From Tenacibaculum aiptasiae (GTDB taxonomy: Bacteria > Bacteroidota > Bacteroidia > Flavobacteriales > Flavobacteriaceae), in NCBI RefSeq assembly GCF_008806755.1, contig NZ_WAAU01000024.1, positions 151,400 through 215,399 of the forward strand: 64,000 nt of DNA, in the 5' to 3' direction. Of the stretch, positions 16,967 to 25,589 are shown one piece after another (positions within the stretch are counted from its first letter, which is position 1; each line of letters opens with the position of its first letter). Both the position numbers and the translations under genes were made by a program. Below the pieces are notes generated by a model, which ran no database searches, had not been told where the DNA came from, and was given only the letters and a program-made list of their open reading frames with translations.

Positions 16967-17523
16967 TTTCCACGAATTCTACTTAATGTTTCTTGACTAA
17001 TTCCTAACATTGAAGCTATATGTCCTAAATTAGCTATTTGAATTATCTTAGGGTATGCTTTAATTAATAACTCATACTTTTCTTTTGCTGTTAAGAAATA
17101 ATACCCTTTATAAAAATCGTCAATTAACCCGATTTGTTCTTCCATTATTAAACGTCCAAAACGTTCTAACTTAGGGTATTTCTGATATAACTCCTGCCAA
17201 TCATCATAAGAAATAGCTATTACCTTAGCATCATTAGTAACTTCAATATATTCTGAAGAAGGTTTTCTTAAAATATAACTATGCCAAGAAGTAAACATTG
17301 AATTTTCTGGATAAACCCAATTCGTTATGTCTTTTCCTTTTAAATACAAATAAGCTCTTACTGTTCCTTCAGTTAAAAAATATAAATATTTACAAGTCTT
17401 TCCTTCTTCGACCAATAAATCATTTTTAAGGTACTCTTTTTCCACGGCAACACTTTTTATTGCCGCTTCAATTTCTTCTGAAATAAAAATGTGTTGTTTA
17501 ATAAAATCAATAAAACTCTGCAT
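16963..17523 (-). CDS. Crp/Fnr family transcription regulator
   Basis: 186 aa: an N-terminal cyclic-nucleotide-binding-type beta-roll (about 10-120), a dimer helix and a short C-terminal helix-turn-helix (IASMLGISQETLSRIRGK). The recognition helix carries E-x-x-S-R, the same arrangement that lets E. coli FNR read TTGA half-sites, which fits the TTTGAC boxes found upstream in this locus. The FNR cysteines are absent, and the Arg/Ser pair of a cAMP phosphate cassette is not evident, so the signal is unknown. I infer that it controls the divergent operons at 13.1 kb and the promoter at 10.3 kb. Confidence 0.88.
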   Translation of the reverse strand: MQSFIDFIKQHIFISEEIEAAIKSVAVEKEYLKNDLLVEEGKTCKYLYFLTEGTVRAYLYLKGKDITNWVYPENSMFTSWHSYILRKPSSEYIEVTNDAKVIAISYDDWQELYQKYPKLERFGRLIMEEQIGLIDDFYKGYYFLTAKEKYELLIKAYPKIIQIANLGHIASMLGISQETLSRIRGK

Positions 17524-17603
17524 GAAACAAAATTAAGAAATACTTCGTAAAATACTCCCATTTATGTATTTACAAACATTCTAAACTAATCAAATACTTC
17601 TAA

Positions 17604-17792
17604 CTATTCTTGTTTTAATAATTTTTCTCTGTAGGCTGCTTTTTGTATTTGTGCTCTTCTTGCTACTGATGGCTTCGTAAACTGTTTACGCTCTCTTAAT
17701 TCTTGTAAAATTTTTACATTTCTAAATTTACGTTTATATCGTTTTAAAGCTCTATCAATATTCTCGCCTTCTTTTACTATTATTTTTAACAT
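17604..17792 (-). CDS. rpsU: 30S ribosomal protein bS21
   Basis: 62 aa, highly basic, beginning MLKIIVKEGENIDRALKRYK and containing the family's KFRNVKILQELRERKQFTKPS. Normal length for Bacteroidota bS21, which in this phylum is linked with occlusion of the anti-Shine-Dalgarno. Monocistronic. Confidence 0.95.
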   Translation of the reverse strand: MLKIIVKEGENIDRALKRYKRKFRNVKILQELRERKQFTKPSVARRAQIQKAAYREKLLKQE

Positions 17793-18036
17793 ATATCTAA
17801 TTTATTTATGGGTTAATACTCCAATAACCTTATCAGTTTAGGGCTATTGATATAATGACTTACTCTCTTAATTAAAAATTCTAATAAAAATGCTTTACTT
17901 AAAGAAAACTATGAATACCTGAGGGGCTTCAGAAAAATAGTATTATAGATGTGTAGATTTTCTCCTTATTACGGATAGAATATTAATATCTCTACAAGAT
18001 ACTATTTATTCTCCTGTTTTACAAGGAATAACAAAA

Positions 18037-18068
18037 TAAAAAAGACCAATCGTTGATTGGTCTTTTTA
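18037..18068 (-). terminator. Terminator of prfA
   Basis: AAGACCAATC and GATTGGTCTT form a stem with a short loop, with A and T runs on both sides, directly after the prfA stop codon. Confidence 0.85.
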
Positions 18069-19145
18069 TTAGATAGTTTCTCCTAACTCTTTAAGTTTGG
18101 AAGTATTTTCTGCTAGCATTAATTCGTCTATAATTTTCTGAATATCTCCATTAACAATATTAGATAAATCATATAACGTTAATCCAATTCTATGATCGGT
18201 TACACGACCTTGTGGATAATTGTATGTTCTAATTTTTGCTGAACGGTCTCCCGATGTTACCATAGAACCACGTTTAGCTGCATCAGCCTCTTGTTTCTTT
18301 GCTAACTCTAAATCGTATAAACGAGAACGTAATACTTTAAATGCTTTTTCTTTATTTTTATGTTGCGACTTTTGGTCTTGACACTGCGCTACTAATCCTG
18401 TAGGTATGTGTGTTAAACGTACCGCCGAGTAAGTTGTATTTACTGACTGACCTCCTGGTCCTGAAGAACAGAAATAATCAATACGAACATCTTTTGGATT
18501 AATTTCAACATCAAACTCTTCTGCTTCTGGGAAAACCATACAAGTTGCTGCCGAAGTATGCACACGTCCTTGTGTTTCTGTTTGTGGTACACGTTGTACA
18601 CGGTGTACTCCTGCTTCAAACTTTAAAGTTCCATATACATCTTCTCCTGAAACTTCAAATTGGATTTCTTTAAACCCTCCATTGGTTCCTTCAGAAAAAT
18701 CTACTGTAGATACTTTCCAACCTTTACCTTCACAGTACTTCGTATACATTCTAAATAAATCTCCAGCAAAAATACTTGCTTCATCTCCTCCTGTACCTGC
18801 ACGTAATTCTACTACAGCATTTTTACCATCTTCTGGATCTTTTGGTATTAGCAAAAACTTAATTTCTTCTTCCAATTGTGGAATTCTAACTTTTGCATCA
18901 TCCATTTCCATTTTAGCCATTTCTACCATTTCTGCATCACTTCCATCAGAAATAATTTCTTTAGCTTCTTCTATGGTATCTAAAAGACCTTTGTACTCAT
19001 CTGCTTTTTTAACAACCTTTCCTAAGTCTTTGTATTCTTTATTTAATTGCACATAACGCTTCTGATCAGAAATAACATCTGGTTGAATGATTAAATCTGA
19101 AACCTCATCAAAACGTTGCTTAACTATCTGTAATTTATCTAGCAT
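18069..19145 (-). CDS. prfA: Peptide chain release factor 1
   Basis: 358 aa, the usual RF1 length. The peptidyl-transfer motif GGQ lies in [20 protein letters not shown]. The N-terminal coiled region, the [11 protein letters not shown] segment and the ending [14 protein letters not shown] are typical of RF1, which terminates at UAA and UAG in the ribosomal A site. No programmed frameshift, as expected for RF1. Confidence 0.95.
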   Translation of the reverse strand: MLDKLQIVKQRFDEVSDLIIQPDVISDQKRYVQLNKEYKDLGKVVKKADEYKGLLDTIEEAKEIISDGSDAEMVEMAKMEMDDAKVRIPQLEEEIKFLLIPKDPEDGKNAVVELRAGTGGDEASIFAGDLFRMYTKYCEGKGWKVSTVDFSEGTNGGFKEIQFEVSGEDVYGTLKFEAGVHRVQRVPQTETQGRVHTSAATCMVFPEAEEFDVEINPKDVRIDYFCSSGPGGQSVNTTYSAVRLTHIPTGLVAQCQDQKSQHKNKEKAFKVLRSRLYDLELAKKQEADAAKRGSMVTSGDRSAKIRTYNYPQGRVTDHRIGLTLYDLSNIVNGDIQKIIDELMLAENTSKLKELGETI

Positions 19146-19224
19146 TGTATCTTTTCTTGGGGTGCGAATTTACGATTTTTTATCGAATTTTATCTCTATC
19201 TTTATGTCTTTTAAGAGCAAAAAT

Positions 19225-19650
19225 ATGCGTTACTATCTAATTATACTTTTTTCTATTCTACTTTTTTCTTGTCAAAAAGAAACCCAAAAACCTAATTGGC
19301 TACAAGGAAAATGGCAACGTTTAAACGAAAAACCTACCAAAACAACTTTTGAGTTTTGGAATAAAGATCTAACCGGAATTGGTTTTACGCTACAAGAAAA
19401 CGATACCGTTTTTAAAGAAACTATGAGCATTGTTTCTATTCAAAATATCTTGCATTTAAAAATTGTAGGTGTGAATGAGCAACCTACGTTATTTAAATTT
19501 ACACAACAAACTGATTCTTCTTTTATATCTGAAAATGAACAAAATGAATTTCCTAAAAAAATTAATTACTATATGGACGGTCAGCAATTGAAATGTAAAA
19601 TTTCCAACGATGAATTTTCTATTGATTTTATATTCAATAAAATAGAATAA
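19225..19650 (+). CDS. Lipocalin-like lipoprotein
   Basis: 141 aa from ATG 19225, chosen because MRYYLIILFSILLFSCQ is a complete lipoprotein leader and because upstream starts run into prfA on the other strand. The body begins KPNWLQGKWQRLNEKPTKTTFEFW and continues as short beta strands, suggesting a lipocalin-like barrel. Function unknown. Ends before a bidirectional terminator. Confidence 0.7.
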   Translation: MRYYLIILFSILLFSCQKETQKPNWLQGKWQRLNEKPTKTTFEFWNKDLTGIGFTLQENDTVFKETMSIVSIQNILHLKIVGVNEQPTLFKFTQQTDSSFISENEQNEFPKKINYYMDGQQLKCKISNDEFSIDFIFNKIE

Positions 19651-19701
19651 CCAACCTAGATTCAATATCACTATTGAAAAACTGTGTTAGTTTTATTGCA
19701 T

Positions 19702-19733
19702 AAAAAAGCCTTAGAATTCTCTAAGGCTTTTTT
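19702..19733. terminator. Bidirectional terminator
   Basis: AAAAGCCTTAGA pairs with TCTAAGGCTTTT; A-tract before and T-tract after. Serves the convergent lipoprotein and purM genes. Confidence 0.85.
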
Positions 19734-19745
19734 ATTTGTTTTATT

Positions 19746-20924
19746 TTAATATTCAAATGTTCCGTATTCGCTTTTGATAGTTAGCTTCTTTTTATCTGAA
19801 GCCTCTACCTTTCCAACTATTTGCGCATTTACATTGTATGATTTTGAAATTGCTATAATTTCTTCTGCGACTTCTTCAGACACATACAATTCCATTCTAT
19901 GCCCACAGTTAAACACCTGATACATTTCTTTCCAGTCTGTCTTTGATTGTTCTTGAATCAACTTAAACAATGGTGGTATTGGAAACATATTGTCTTTTAC
20001 TATATGCAACTCATCTACAAAATGTAAAATTTTAGTTTGCGCTCCTCCTGAACAATGTATCATTCCATGTACTTTATCTGAAGAAAACTTTGATAATATT
20101 TCTTTTATTATTGGCGCATAAGTTCTTGTAGGTGACAAAACTAATTTCCCAGCATCTATTGGCGAGTTCTCAACCTCATCGGTAAGCTTTGTGTTTCCTG
20201 AATACACTAATTCTTCTGGTACCGAAGCATCAAAACTTTCTGGATATTTCTCAGCTAAATATTTATGAAATACATCATGACGAGCTGATGTTAGTCCATT
20301 AGACCCCATTCCACCATTATATTCTTTTTCATAAGTTGCTTGTCCAAAAGATTCCAAACCTACAATAACATCTCCTGCTTTTATATTGGCATTATCAATT
20401 ACATCGGCACGTTTCATTCTTGCCGTTACAGTAGAATCAACAATAATTGTACGAACTAAATCTCCTACATCTGCGGTTTCTCCTCCTGTTGAGTGAATTG
20501 TTACTCCAAAATCTTTTAGTTCAGAAATTAATTCTTCTGTCCCGTTGATTATTGCCGATAAAACTTCTCCTGGAATATTACTTTTATTACGTCCTATTGT
20601 AGAAGATAACATGATATTGTCAGTTGCTCCTACACATAATAAATCGTCAATATTCATTATTAATGCATCTTGTGCAATTCCTTTCCAAACAGAAATATCT
20701 CCTGTTTCTTTCCAATACATATATGCTAATGACGATTTTGTTCCTGCTCCATCTGCATGCATAATTAAGCAGTAATCATCGTCGTTCGTTAAATAATCTG
20801 GAACAATTTTACAAAATGCCTTTGGGAACAATCCTTTATCAATATTCTTAATAGCATTATGAACATCTTCTTTAGATGCCGATACTCCGCGTTGTGCGTA
20901 GCGTTTAGATATTTCGTTACTCAT
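19746..20924 (-). CDS. purM: Phosphoribosylformylglycinamidine cyclo-ligase
   Basis: 392 aa from ATG 20924 (MSNEISKRYAQRGVSASKED); an ATG 45 nt upstream adds a stretch unlike the family. AIR synthase makes aminoimidazole ribotide from FGAM with ATP, the fifth step of purine synthesis. Visible motifs: MHADGAGTKSSLAYMYW, QDALIMNIDDLLCVGA, STGGETADVGDLVRT and NCGHRMELYV. It is the longer Bacteroidota form of PurM. Monocistronic between two terminators. Confidence 0.9.
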   Translation of the reverse strand: MSNEISKRYAQRGVSASKEDVHNAIKNIDKGLFPKAFCKIVPDYLTNDDDYCLIMHADGAGTKSSLAYMYWKETGDISVWKGIAQDALIMNIDDLLCVGATDNIMLSSTIGRNKSNIPGEVLSAIINGTEELISELKDFGVTIHSTGGETADVGDLVRTIIVDSTVTARMKRADVIDNANIKAGDVIVGLESFGQATYEKEYNGGMGSNGLTSARHDVFHKYLAEKYPESFDASVPEELVYSGNTKLTDEVENSPIDAGKLVLSPTRTYAPIIKEILSKFSSDKVHGMIHCSGGAQTKILHFVDELHIVKDNMFPIPPLFKLIQEQSKTDWKEMYQVFNCGHRMELYVSEEVAEEIIAISKSYNVNAQIVGKVEASDKKKLTIKSEYGTFEY

Positions 20925-20974
20925 TTGTTGTGTTGTTGTTACTGCAAAGTTAGTTTTTCTTAATTTCATATCAA

Positions 20975-21009
20975 GAAAAAAGCGAACGTTTTTTAACGTT
21001 CGCTTTTTA
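20975..21009. terminator. Terminator after the curli operon
   Basis: AAAAAGCGAACGTT pairs with AACGTTCGCTTTTT. It lies just beyond the stop of the last curli-operon gene on the minus strand. Confidence 0.85.
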
Positions 21010-21031
21010 ATTTTGAGTTAGTTATATAACA

Positions 21032-22543
21032 TTATTCCCAATCTGGCATTATAGCATTTGCAAACACCATTCTACGTTCTATATTTCCTACTAAGTTAGT
21101 TCTCATAATATTTTTTTGTGAAATTCCATCGTTAGATGTATTTACAAAAATAACTTCTGCTTCATTTGGTGAAAATCGTGGATCCAAATCATTTGTTCCA
21201 CTTTCCTTTTCAACATTTGAAATATCTGTAAAACTCATATCTGTAAAATCGTAAATAAACAATCTGGTATCTAATTGCCTGTAATTTGTAGCCTGATGAT
21301 TTGAAATATCTCTTGTAAACAATAATTTATTTCCTGATGCTGACAAATTGATTCCTCCCATAGCTCCAACAACTCCTGATATTACAGTATTCAACACATT
21401 CCCATTCATATCAATAATCAGTATTGCTCCATCATATCCATTTGCATTATTGGTTTTTATAGCTATTTTAGTTCCATCACTACTCCAATCGCACTCCGTT
21501 ATTAAACTTCCATCTGTCGTTTCATAAATACTTTGTAAGCCGCTACCATCTTTATTTATTGAATATAATTTATCAAAATTAGAATATACCAATTTACTTC
21601 CATCTGGCGACCATGAAAAATCCATTTCGTTTAAATTAAAACCAGCTACTGGGACTGTTGACGTTACTTTTTGAACATCATTTCCATTGGTTTTCATTGT
21701 ATAAATATGTGCTTCATTATTATCTATCCTTAAAAAAGCTATCAAATTCGCTACGTTACTTTTTCTTGGTCTCCATGAATTCAAATTAGGATCGGTTAAT
21801 TGAACCGTATTTGAAACTTCATTGTTGGTTTCATTAAAACTTGATGAATAAATTACATTATTTCCACCTTCATTTTTCACATAAAAATATCGATTTCCTG
21901 GATCTTCTTTTACCGTAAACGACCGAATACTACTTACTACTTCTGCATTTATTCCATCCGTTACTTCTATACTCCAAAAATACTTTCCTCCATATTTCAA
22001 ATTTGACAATAGATATTTTTTCTCTTTTATATCTGTAATTCTGGTTACATCGTTATTAAAATCATTTCTAAGTTCTAACACATAAGTTAACTCATCTTCC
22101 TCAGGATCTGTCGATTCCCATGTTAACTCTACTTCGTTTGGTAAATCTTCTGCTCCATCAGTAGGCGTTAATAATTCTGGTTTTGTTGGTGGCTTATTTA
22201 ACGCTGTTGATATTTCTAACTCTAACACTACATTAACTACAGCTTCCACAGTTACTGTAGCTCCTTCAAACTTATCTAAATATCCTTCTTTAGTTGCTTG
22301 CACTGAATACTCTTGTACTTCTATTCTTTCAAATTTAAAATTCCCTTCCGCATCTGTAAACGTTGTATTATTTGTAGGCGACAAGGTTATTTTCACATTT
22401 TCTAAAGGCACAAAACCATCCTTTTTTACAACTTTCCCTGTTAAATCTCCATACTCTATCAATCCTATAGTACCATCTTCTCCACACTGAATAAAAACAA
22501 GTGTTATTAATAGCAAGCTTATTATTTTTATTACTTTTCTCAT
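21032..22543 (-). CDS. Lipoprotein with carboxypeptidase-like, Fn3-like and PD40 propeller domains
   Basis: 503 aa, lipobox FIQCGED. Domains in order: carboxypeptidase regulatory-like beta sandwich (about 30-110, LTGKVVKKDGFVPLENVKIT, DAEGNFKFERI), Fn3-like (about 118-205, NKPPTKPELLTPTDGAEDLP) and a TolB-type beta propeller (about 240-490) with PD40 blades FSWSPDGSKLVYSNFD, CDWSSDGTKIAIKT and DPRFSPNEAEVIFV. It starts 12 nt after the CsgG-like gene stops, so it belongs to the curli operon. A role in anchoring or assembling fibres at the surface is my inference; it is not a classical csg gene. Confidence 0.8.
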   Translation of the reverse strand: MRKVIKIISLLLITLVFIQCGEDGTIGLIEYGDLTGKVVKKDGFVPLENVKITLSPTNNTTFTDAEGNFKFERIEVQEYSVQATKEGYLDKFEGATVTVEAVVNVVLELEISTALNKPPTKPELLTPTDGAEDLPNEVELTWESTDPEEDELTYVLELRNDFNNDVTRITDIKEKKYLLSNLKYGGKYFWSIEVTDGINAEVVSSIRSFTVKEDPGNRYFYVKNEGGNNVIYSSSFNETNNEVSNTVQLTDPNLNSWRPRKSNVANLIAFLRIDNNEAHIYTMKTNGNDVQKVTSTVPVAGFNLNEMDFSWSPDGSKLVYSNFDKLYSINKDGSGLQSIYETTDGSLITECDWSSDGTKIAIKTNNANGYDGAILIIDMNGNVLNTVISGVVGAMGGINLSASGNKLLFTRDISNHQATNYRQLDTRLFIYDFTDMSFTDISNVEKESGTNDLDPRFSPNEAEVIFVNTSNDGISQKNIMRTNLVGNIERRMVFANAIMPDWE

Positions 22544-22554
22544 CTAAATTTCTT

Positions 22555-23895
22555 TTAAAAATAGACATTAATACCTGCACCAAAACGCCATACTAAATCG
22601 TTTTTCTCACCAACTATTTGTCTATCTAAGTTATCACTTAGCAACATGTTGTATTCTCCATTTACAAAAAGTCCAACCTTGTTTGTAATTAAATATTCTA
22701 CTCCAAGTCCTCCCTGGAATTTAAAAAAAGTATCTTCTAAATTTTCTCTTGATATGGACCCTATTCCACCATAGATATAAGGTGTAAATCTTTCATAAGG
22801 CAAGATTGTATATTCAAAATTAAGTCCTGAAGTTATAAATGTTTCATGAAAAGTTCTCTTATTATCTAATTCAAACCTCCCTAAGGTTACCCAAAAATTA
22901 AATTTGGGATCTTCAAACATATATTTAAATTTTAAATCGAATCCAAACTGATAAGTTGGACTAGCGTAATCTCCACTGATTCTTGAAGCGCCCAAACTTG
23001 CTCCTACTGCAAATTTCTCTCTTCTTTTTTCTTCTTTTCTATTAAACAGCTTTGTATTTTGAGCCTCTTCTTTTTCTTTTTTATAAACTTCCTTTATATA
23101 ATTTATAGCCGGCTTTCCTCCTTTAGGCTGCCATATCCCATCTACTATTCCTTCTACTATTAATAAATCAACTGCCTTATCTATTGCTTCTTTTACCGCT
23201 AACTGAGAAGGTTCATTTTTTGTTACTCCAGTTTCAGCTTCCAATAGTCTTCTTAAGGAAACATAGCGATATAAGTTTGCTGATATTCCTTGAGAAAGTA
23301 TTGTTTTCGAAACATAAACATTCTTTAAAATTTCTCCTGTTGAAGTAGAAACAATTCTTAAATAAACAGTTATTCGATCCTGACGATATTGATTTGATGC
23401 ACCTACACCAAAATAACGCAGACCAGAGCCTCCTGTTATTATATTAGAATCATACGAAACAACCCCACCTTCTATAATTGTACCTGCAAAGAGTAATGGT
23501 GGCATAGTTACCTTCTTTCCATTTGCATACTCTTGCCTTGTATTTCTAATTATTTGACGCTCATTTAAAAGGTTCCCTATATTTTCTCTTTCTATAGGTC
23601 TAAACCAACCCGACTCTTCCAATGATTTTAATAAAATTGTTGTACCTCCTTGTGTTACTGCAGTACTGAATGTAGATCCATTTTGTACAGGCTTGTATTG
23701 CCCTGTTTGATCTCGAAATTTATAAACTCCTACAATAATTTTATTCGCTGGTAAAAAACTTTTAGCTAAGGCTTCTGGAGATGTATTTTCTCCTATTCTT
23801 GCTTTAGTTTGTACTAATGGTTGATTAAAATAAGTTCCGCAGCTTGTTAATACACATAATATTAACATGTAAATTATACTTATACATTTTTTCAT
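22555..23895 (-). CDS. csgG: Curli secretion channel CsgG fused to an outer-membrane-type barrel
   Basis: 446 aa. Residues 1 to about 265 are CsgG: lipoprotein leader with LTSCGTYFNQP, then IIVGVYKFRDQTGQYKP, GWFRPIERENIGNLLNERQIIR, PLLFAGTIIEGGVVSYDSN and DRITVYLRIVSTSTGEIL. CsgG forms the nonameric curlin export pore. A charged linker (YKKEKEEAQNTKLFNRKEEKRREK) leads to about 155 residues looking like an OmpA/OprF-type eight-stranded barrel (FAVGASLGASRISGDYASP to the end WRFGAGINVYF). E. coli CsgG stops at about 277 residues, so this C-terminal domain is an addition. Confidence 0.88.
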   Translation of the reverse strand: MKKCISIIYMLILCVLTSCGTYFNQPLVQTKARIGENTSPEALAKSFLPANKIIVGVYKFRDQTGQYKPVQNGSTFSTAVTQGGTTILLKSLEESGWFRPIERENIGNLLNERQIIRNTRQEYANGKKVTMPPLLFAGTIIEGGVVSYDSNIITGGSGLRYFGVGASNQYRQDRITVYLRIVSTSTGEILKNVYVSKTILSQGISANLYRYVSLRRLLEAETGVTKNEPSQLAVKEAIDKAVDLLIVEGIVDGIWQPKGGKPAINYIKEVYKKEKEEAQNTKLFNRKEEKRREKFAVGASLGASRISGDYASPTYQFGFDLKFKYMFEDPKFNFWVTLGRFELDNKRTFHETFITSGLNFEYTILPYERFTPYIYGGIGSISRENLEDTFFKFQGGLGVEYLITNKVGLFVNGEYNMLLSDNLDRQIVGEKNDLVWRFGAGINVYF

Positions 23896-23903
23896 AGTTA
23901 TTT

Positions 23904-24311
23904 TTAGTTACCGTTAGGGATTGTAATTTGCGTCTGTTCACCTGTAGTAACATTAAGTATACTTACATTTAAACCATTAGTACCTGGTGTAATTTCTACC
24001 ACCAAGTCTCCAAAAGTGTAGGTACCTACTGTTAAATTCGTATTCCCTAATTGTTGTTGAAACAAACTTTGCGATAAAGAACTCAACAGTCTATTATTTA
24101 AACTATTAGTGAAATTTTCTAAATTAGTTGGCACATCTCTTTGATTATCATCCTCCTCGGTAAAATCGTTTTGTGCTGTTACCGATGCTATAATTTGCTG
24201 ATAATTAAAAGTATCTCCTCCAAAAAAAGGACTTATTGGGCGGTAAACTAAATCTTGTGAATACACAAAACTTGTTATAAAAAACAAAATAAACAGTAAT
24301 TTTTTCTTCAT
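23904..24311 (-). CDS. csgF: Curli assembly protein CsgF
   Basis: 135 aa with signal peptide ending VYSQ. The mature N-terminus DLVYRPISPFFGGDTFNYQQ is the CsgF segment that inserts into the CsgG pore, and the rest (NNRLLSSLSQSLFQQQLG, TVGTYTFGDLVVEI) matches the family. CsgF couples secretion to nucleation at the cell surface. Lies 8 nt upstream of csgG. Confidence 0.92.
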   Translation of the reverse strand: MKKKLLFILFFITSFVYSQDLVYRPISPFFGGDTFNYQQIIASVTAQNDFTEEDDNQRDVPTNLENFTNSLNNRLLSSLSQSLFQQQLGNTNLTVGTYTFGDLVVEITPGTNGLNVSILNVTTGEQTQITIPNGN

Positions 24312-24329
24312 AATAATATTTTAATTGGG

Positions 24330-25058
24330 TTAAATTTTATTTTGGAAAGTTGTTTTCCTTGTTTGGTTATATCTTCTTAGTTTCCTCATTGCATACACTA
24401 CATTAGACTTTAAATAATCTTCTGTAGGTCTTGCGAAAAACTCATGCACCTTCTTTCCATCTACCTCTACCGATATCATACTACTTCGACCAAGCGCTGG
24501 TTTTTCAACTATCTTTATAATAAAGGGGTAATTTTTACCTGTTACTAAATACTCTTTATAAAAAAAATCATGATAATCTTTACCTATTCTTGTAATTGCT
24601 TCATCAATTACAATTCCCCTAATTAGGTATTGTTGTTCACTAACTTTTTGTTTTCTTTTTACAGTTTTAATTTTTTGCCCTAAAAACAATGTATCTCGAT
24701 GTATTAATTTATCTTCATACTTAATGAATAAATACACTCTCAACTCCTCTCCTTTTTTCATATTTATTTTTATAGTAGACAACTGTTTTTCTTCCCTCGG
24801 TTTCAAAGAAAAATCTTCTGTTTGATTACTTTTAGAATAATTCCCAGAAATCCCTTTTTTTAGAGCTACAAAATTGTAATTAAGCTTATCTATAAAAAAC
24901 GCTTCTTCATTTACTACCAGAGCTCTTAATGTTAAAAAATCGTCTACTTTAATTAAATTTATTTTTCCTTTTACATTTCGTTTACCGAATTCTTGAGAAT
25001 ACACATAAGACAAACAAAAACAACTAATTAAAACTAAAAACAAATTTTTCCTTTTCAT
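24330..25058 (-). CDS. csgE: CsgH/CsgC-like domain fused to CsgE
   Basis: 242 aa, about twice the length of E. coli CsgE. After a signal peptide (CLSYVYSQ), residues about 25-130 are immunoglobulin-like and resemble CsgH/CsgC, the periplasmic inhibitors of premature curlin aggregation (SGNYSKSNQTEDFSLKPREE, then KQLSTIKINMKKGEELRVYL). Residues about 140-225 are CsgE: IRGIVIDEAITRIGKDYHDF, FIIKIVEKPALGRSSMISVE. CsgE caps and gates the CsgG pore. The fusion joins chaperone-like and gating functions in one chain. CsgE part is firm; CsgH part is a pattern match. Confidence 0.85.
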   Translation of the reverse strand: MKRKNLFLVLISCFCLSYVYSQEFGKRNVKGKINLIKVDDFLTLRALVVNEEAFFIDKLNYNFVALKKGISGNYSKSNQTEDFSLKPREEKQLSTIKINMKKGEELRVYLFIKYEDKLIHRDTLFLGQKIKTVKRKQKVSEQQYLIRGIVIDEAITRIGKDYHDFFYKEYLVTGKNYPFIIKIVEKPALGRSSMISVEVDGKKVHEFFARPTEDYLKSNVVYAMRKLRRYNQTRKTTFQNKI

Positions 25059-25083
25059 CTCCTTTCAACTTATTTATTAAACA

Positions 25084-25524
25084 CTAATAATTAATTACAC
25101 TCATTCTTGCACCTCCAAACTGTGCTATTTTTAGGTTTTTAAATATTGAATTTGTTCCTTGAATCCTCAACGAATTTTCATTTCCCGTTTGCAAAATTCC
25201 TAAGTCTATAGACATGGTATTTCTATAATTTATAAACTGGTAATTATTCCTATCACCTATTTGATAAACCTTGTGTTTCCCTAATGAAGCTCTATCGTCT
25301 ATTTTTGCTATATTTTCATCACCTATTTGCTTCAACGAAATTGTACTTATTACTTCTTTTGACTTTGTTTTAAAATCATAGGAGAAATCACCAACTATAT
25401 TTAAATTATTTAATTGTAACTCTTCATTCGAAAAATAACTTGGTAGTTTCTCATCTTGCCCTTGAACAGCAGTAGCAAGAATCATAAACATAAAAGCAAA
25501 AACTACTCTCTTAAATGTTAACAT
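25084..25524 (-). CDS. csgB: Minor curlin, CsgB-like
   Basis: 146 aa from ATG 25524 (MLTFKRVVFAFMFMILATAV, signal peptide to QGQ); an ATG 51 nt upstream adds a basic stretch before the leader. The mature part carries four to five curlin-type repeats: LKQIGDENIAKID, YQIGDRNNYQFIN, LQTGNENSLRIQ and a degenerate last one (AQFGGARMSVINY). In curli systems such a protein nucleates the major subunit. It lies between the csgE-like and csgA-like genes. Confidence 0.82.
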   Translation of the reverse strand: MLTFKRVVFAFMFMILATAVQGQDEKLPSYFSNEELQLNNLNIVGDFSYDFKTKSKEVISTISLKQIGDENIAKIDDRASLGKHKVYQIGDRNNYQFINYRNTMSIDLGILQTGNENSLRIQGTNSIFKNLKIAQFGGARMSVINY

Positions 25525-25589
25525 TTTTCTTTTTTTATAAATTATATAAAATATGGAGTGAGAAAATAATCTCACCCCATATAAAAATC

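Noticed and set aside
16963-17523. cAMP receptor for the cyclase of the same locus
   Set aside because: The phosphate-binding cassette residues typical of CRP are not evident; the link is attractive but unsupported.
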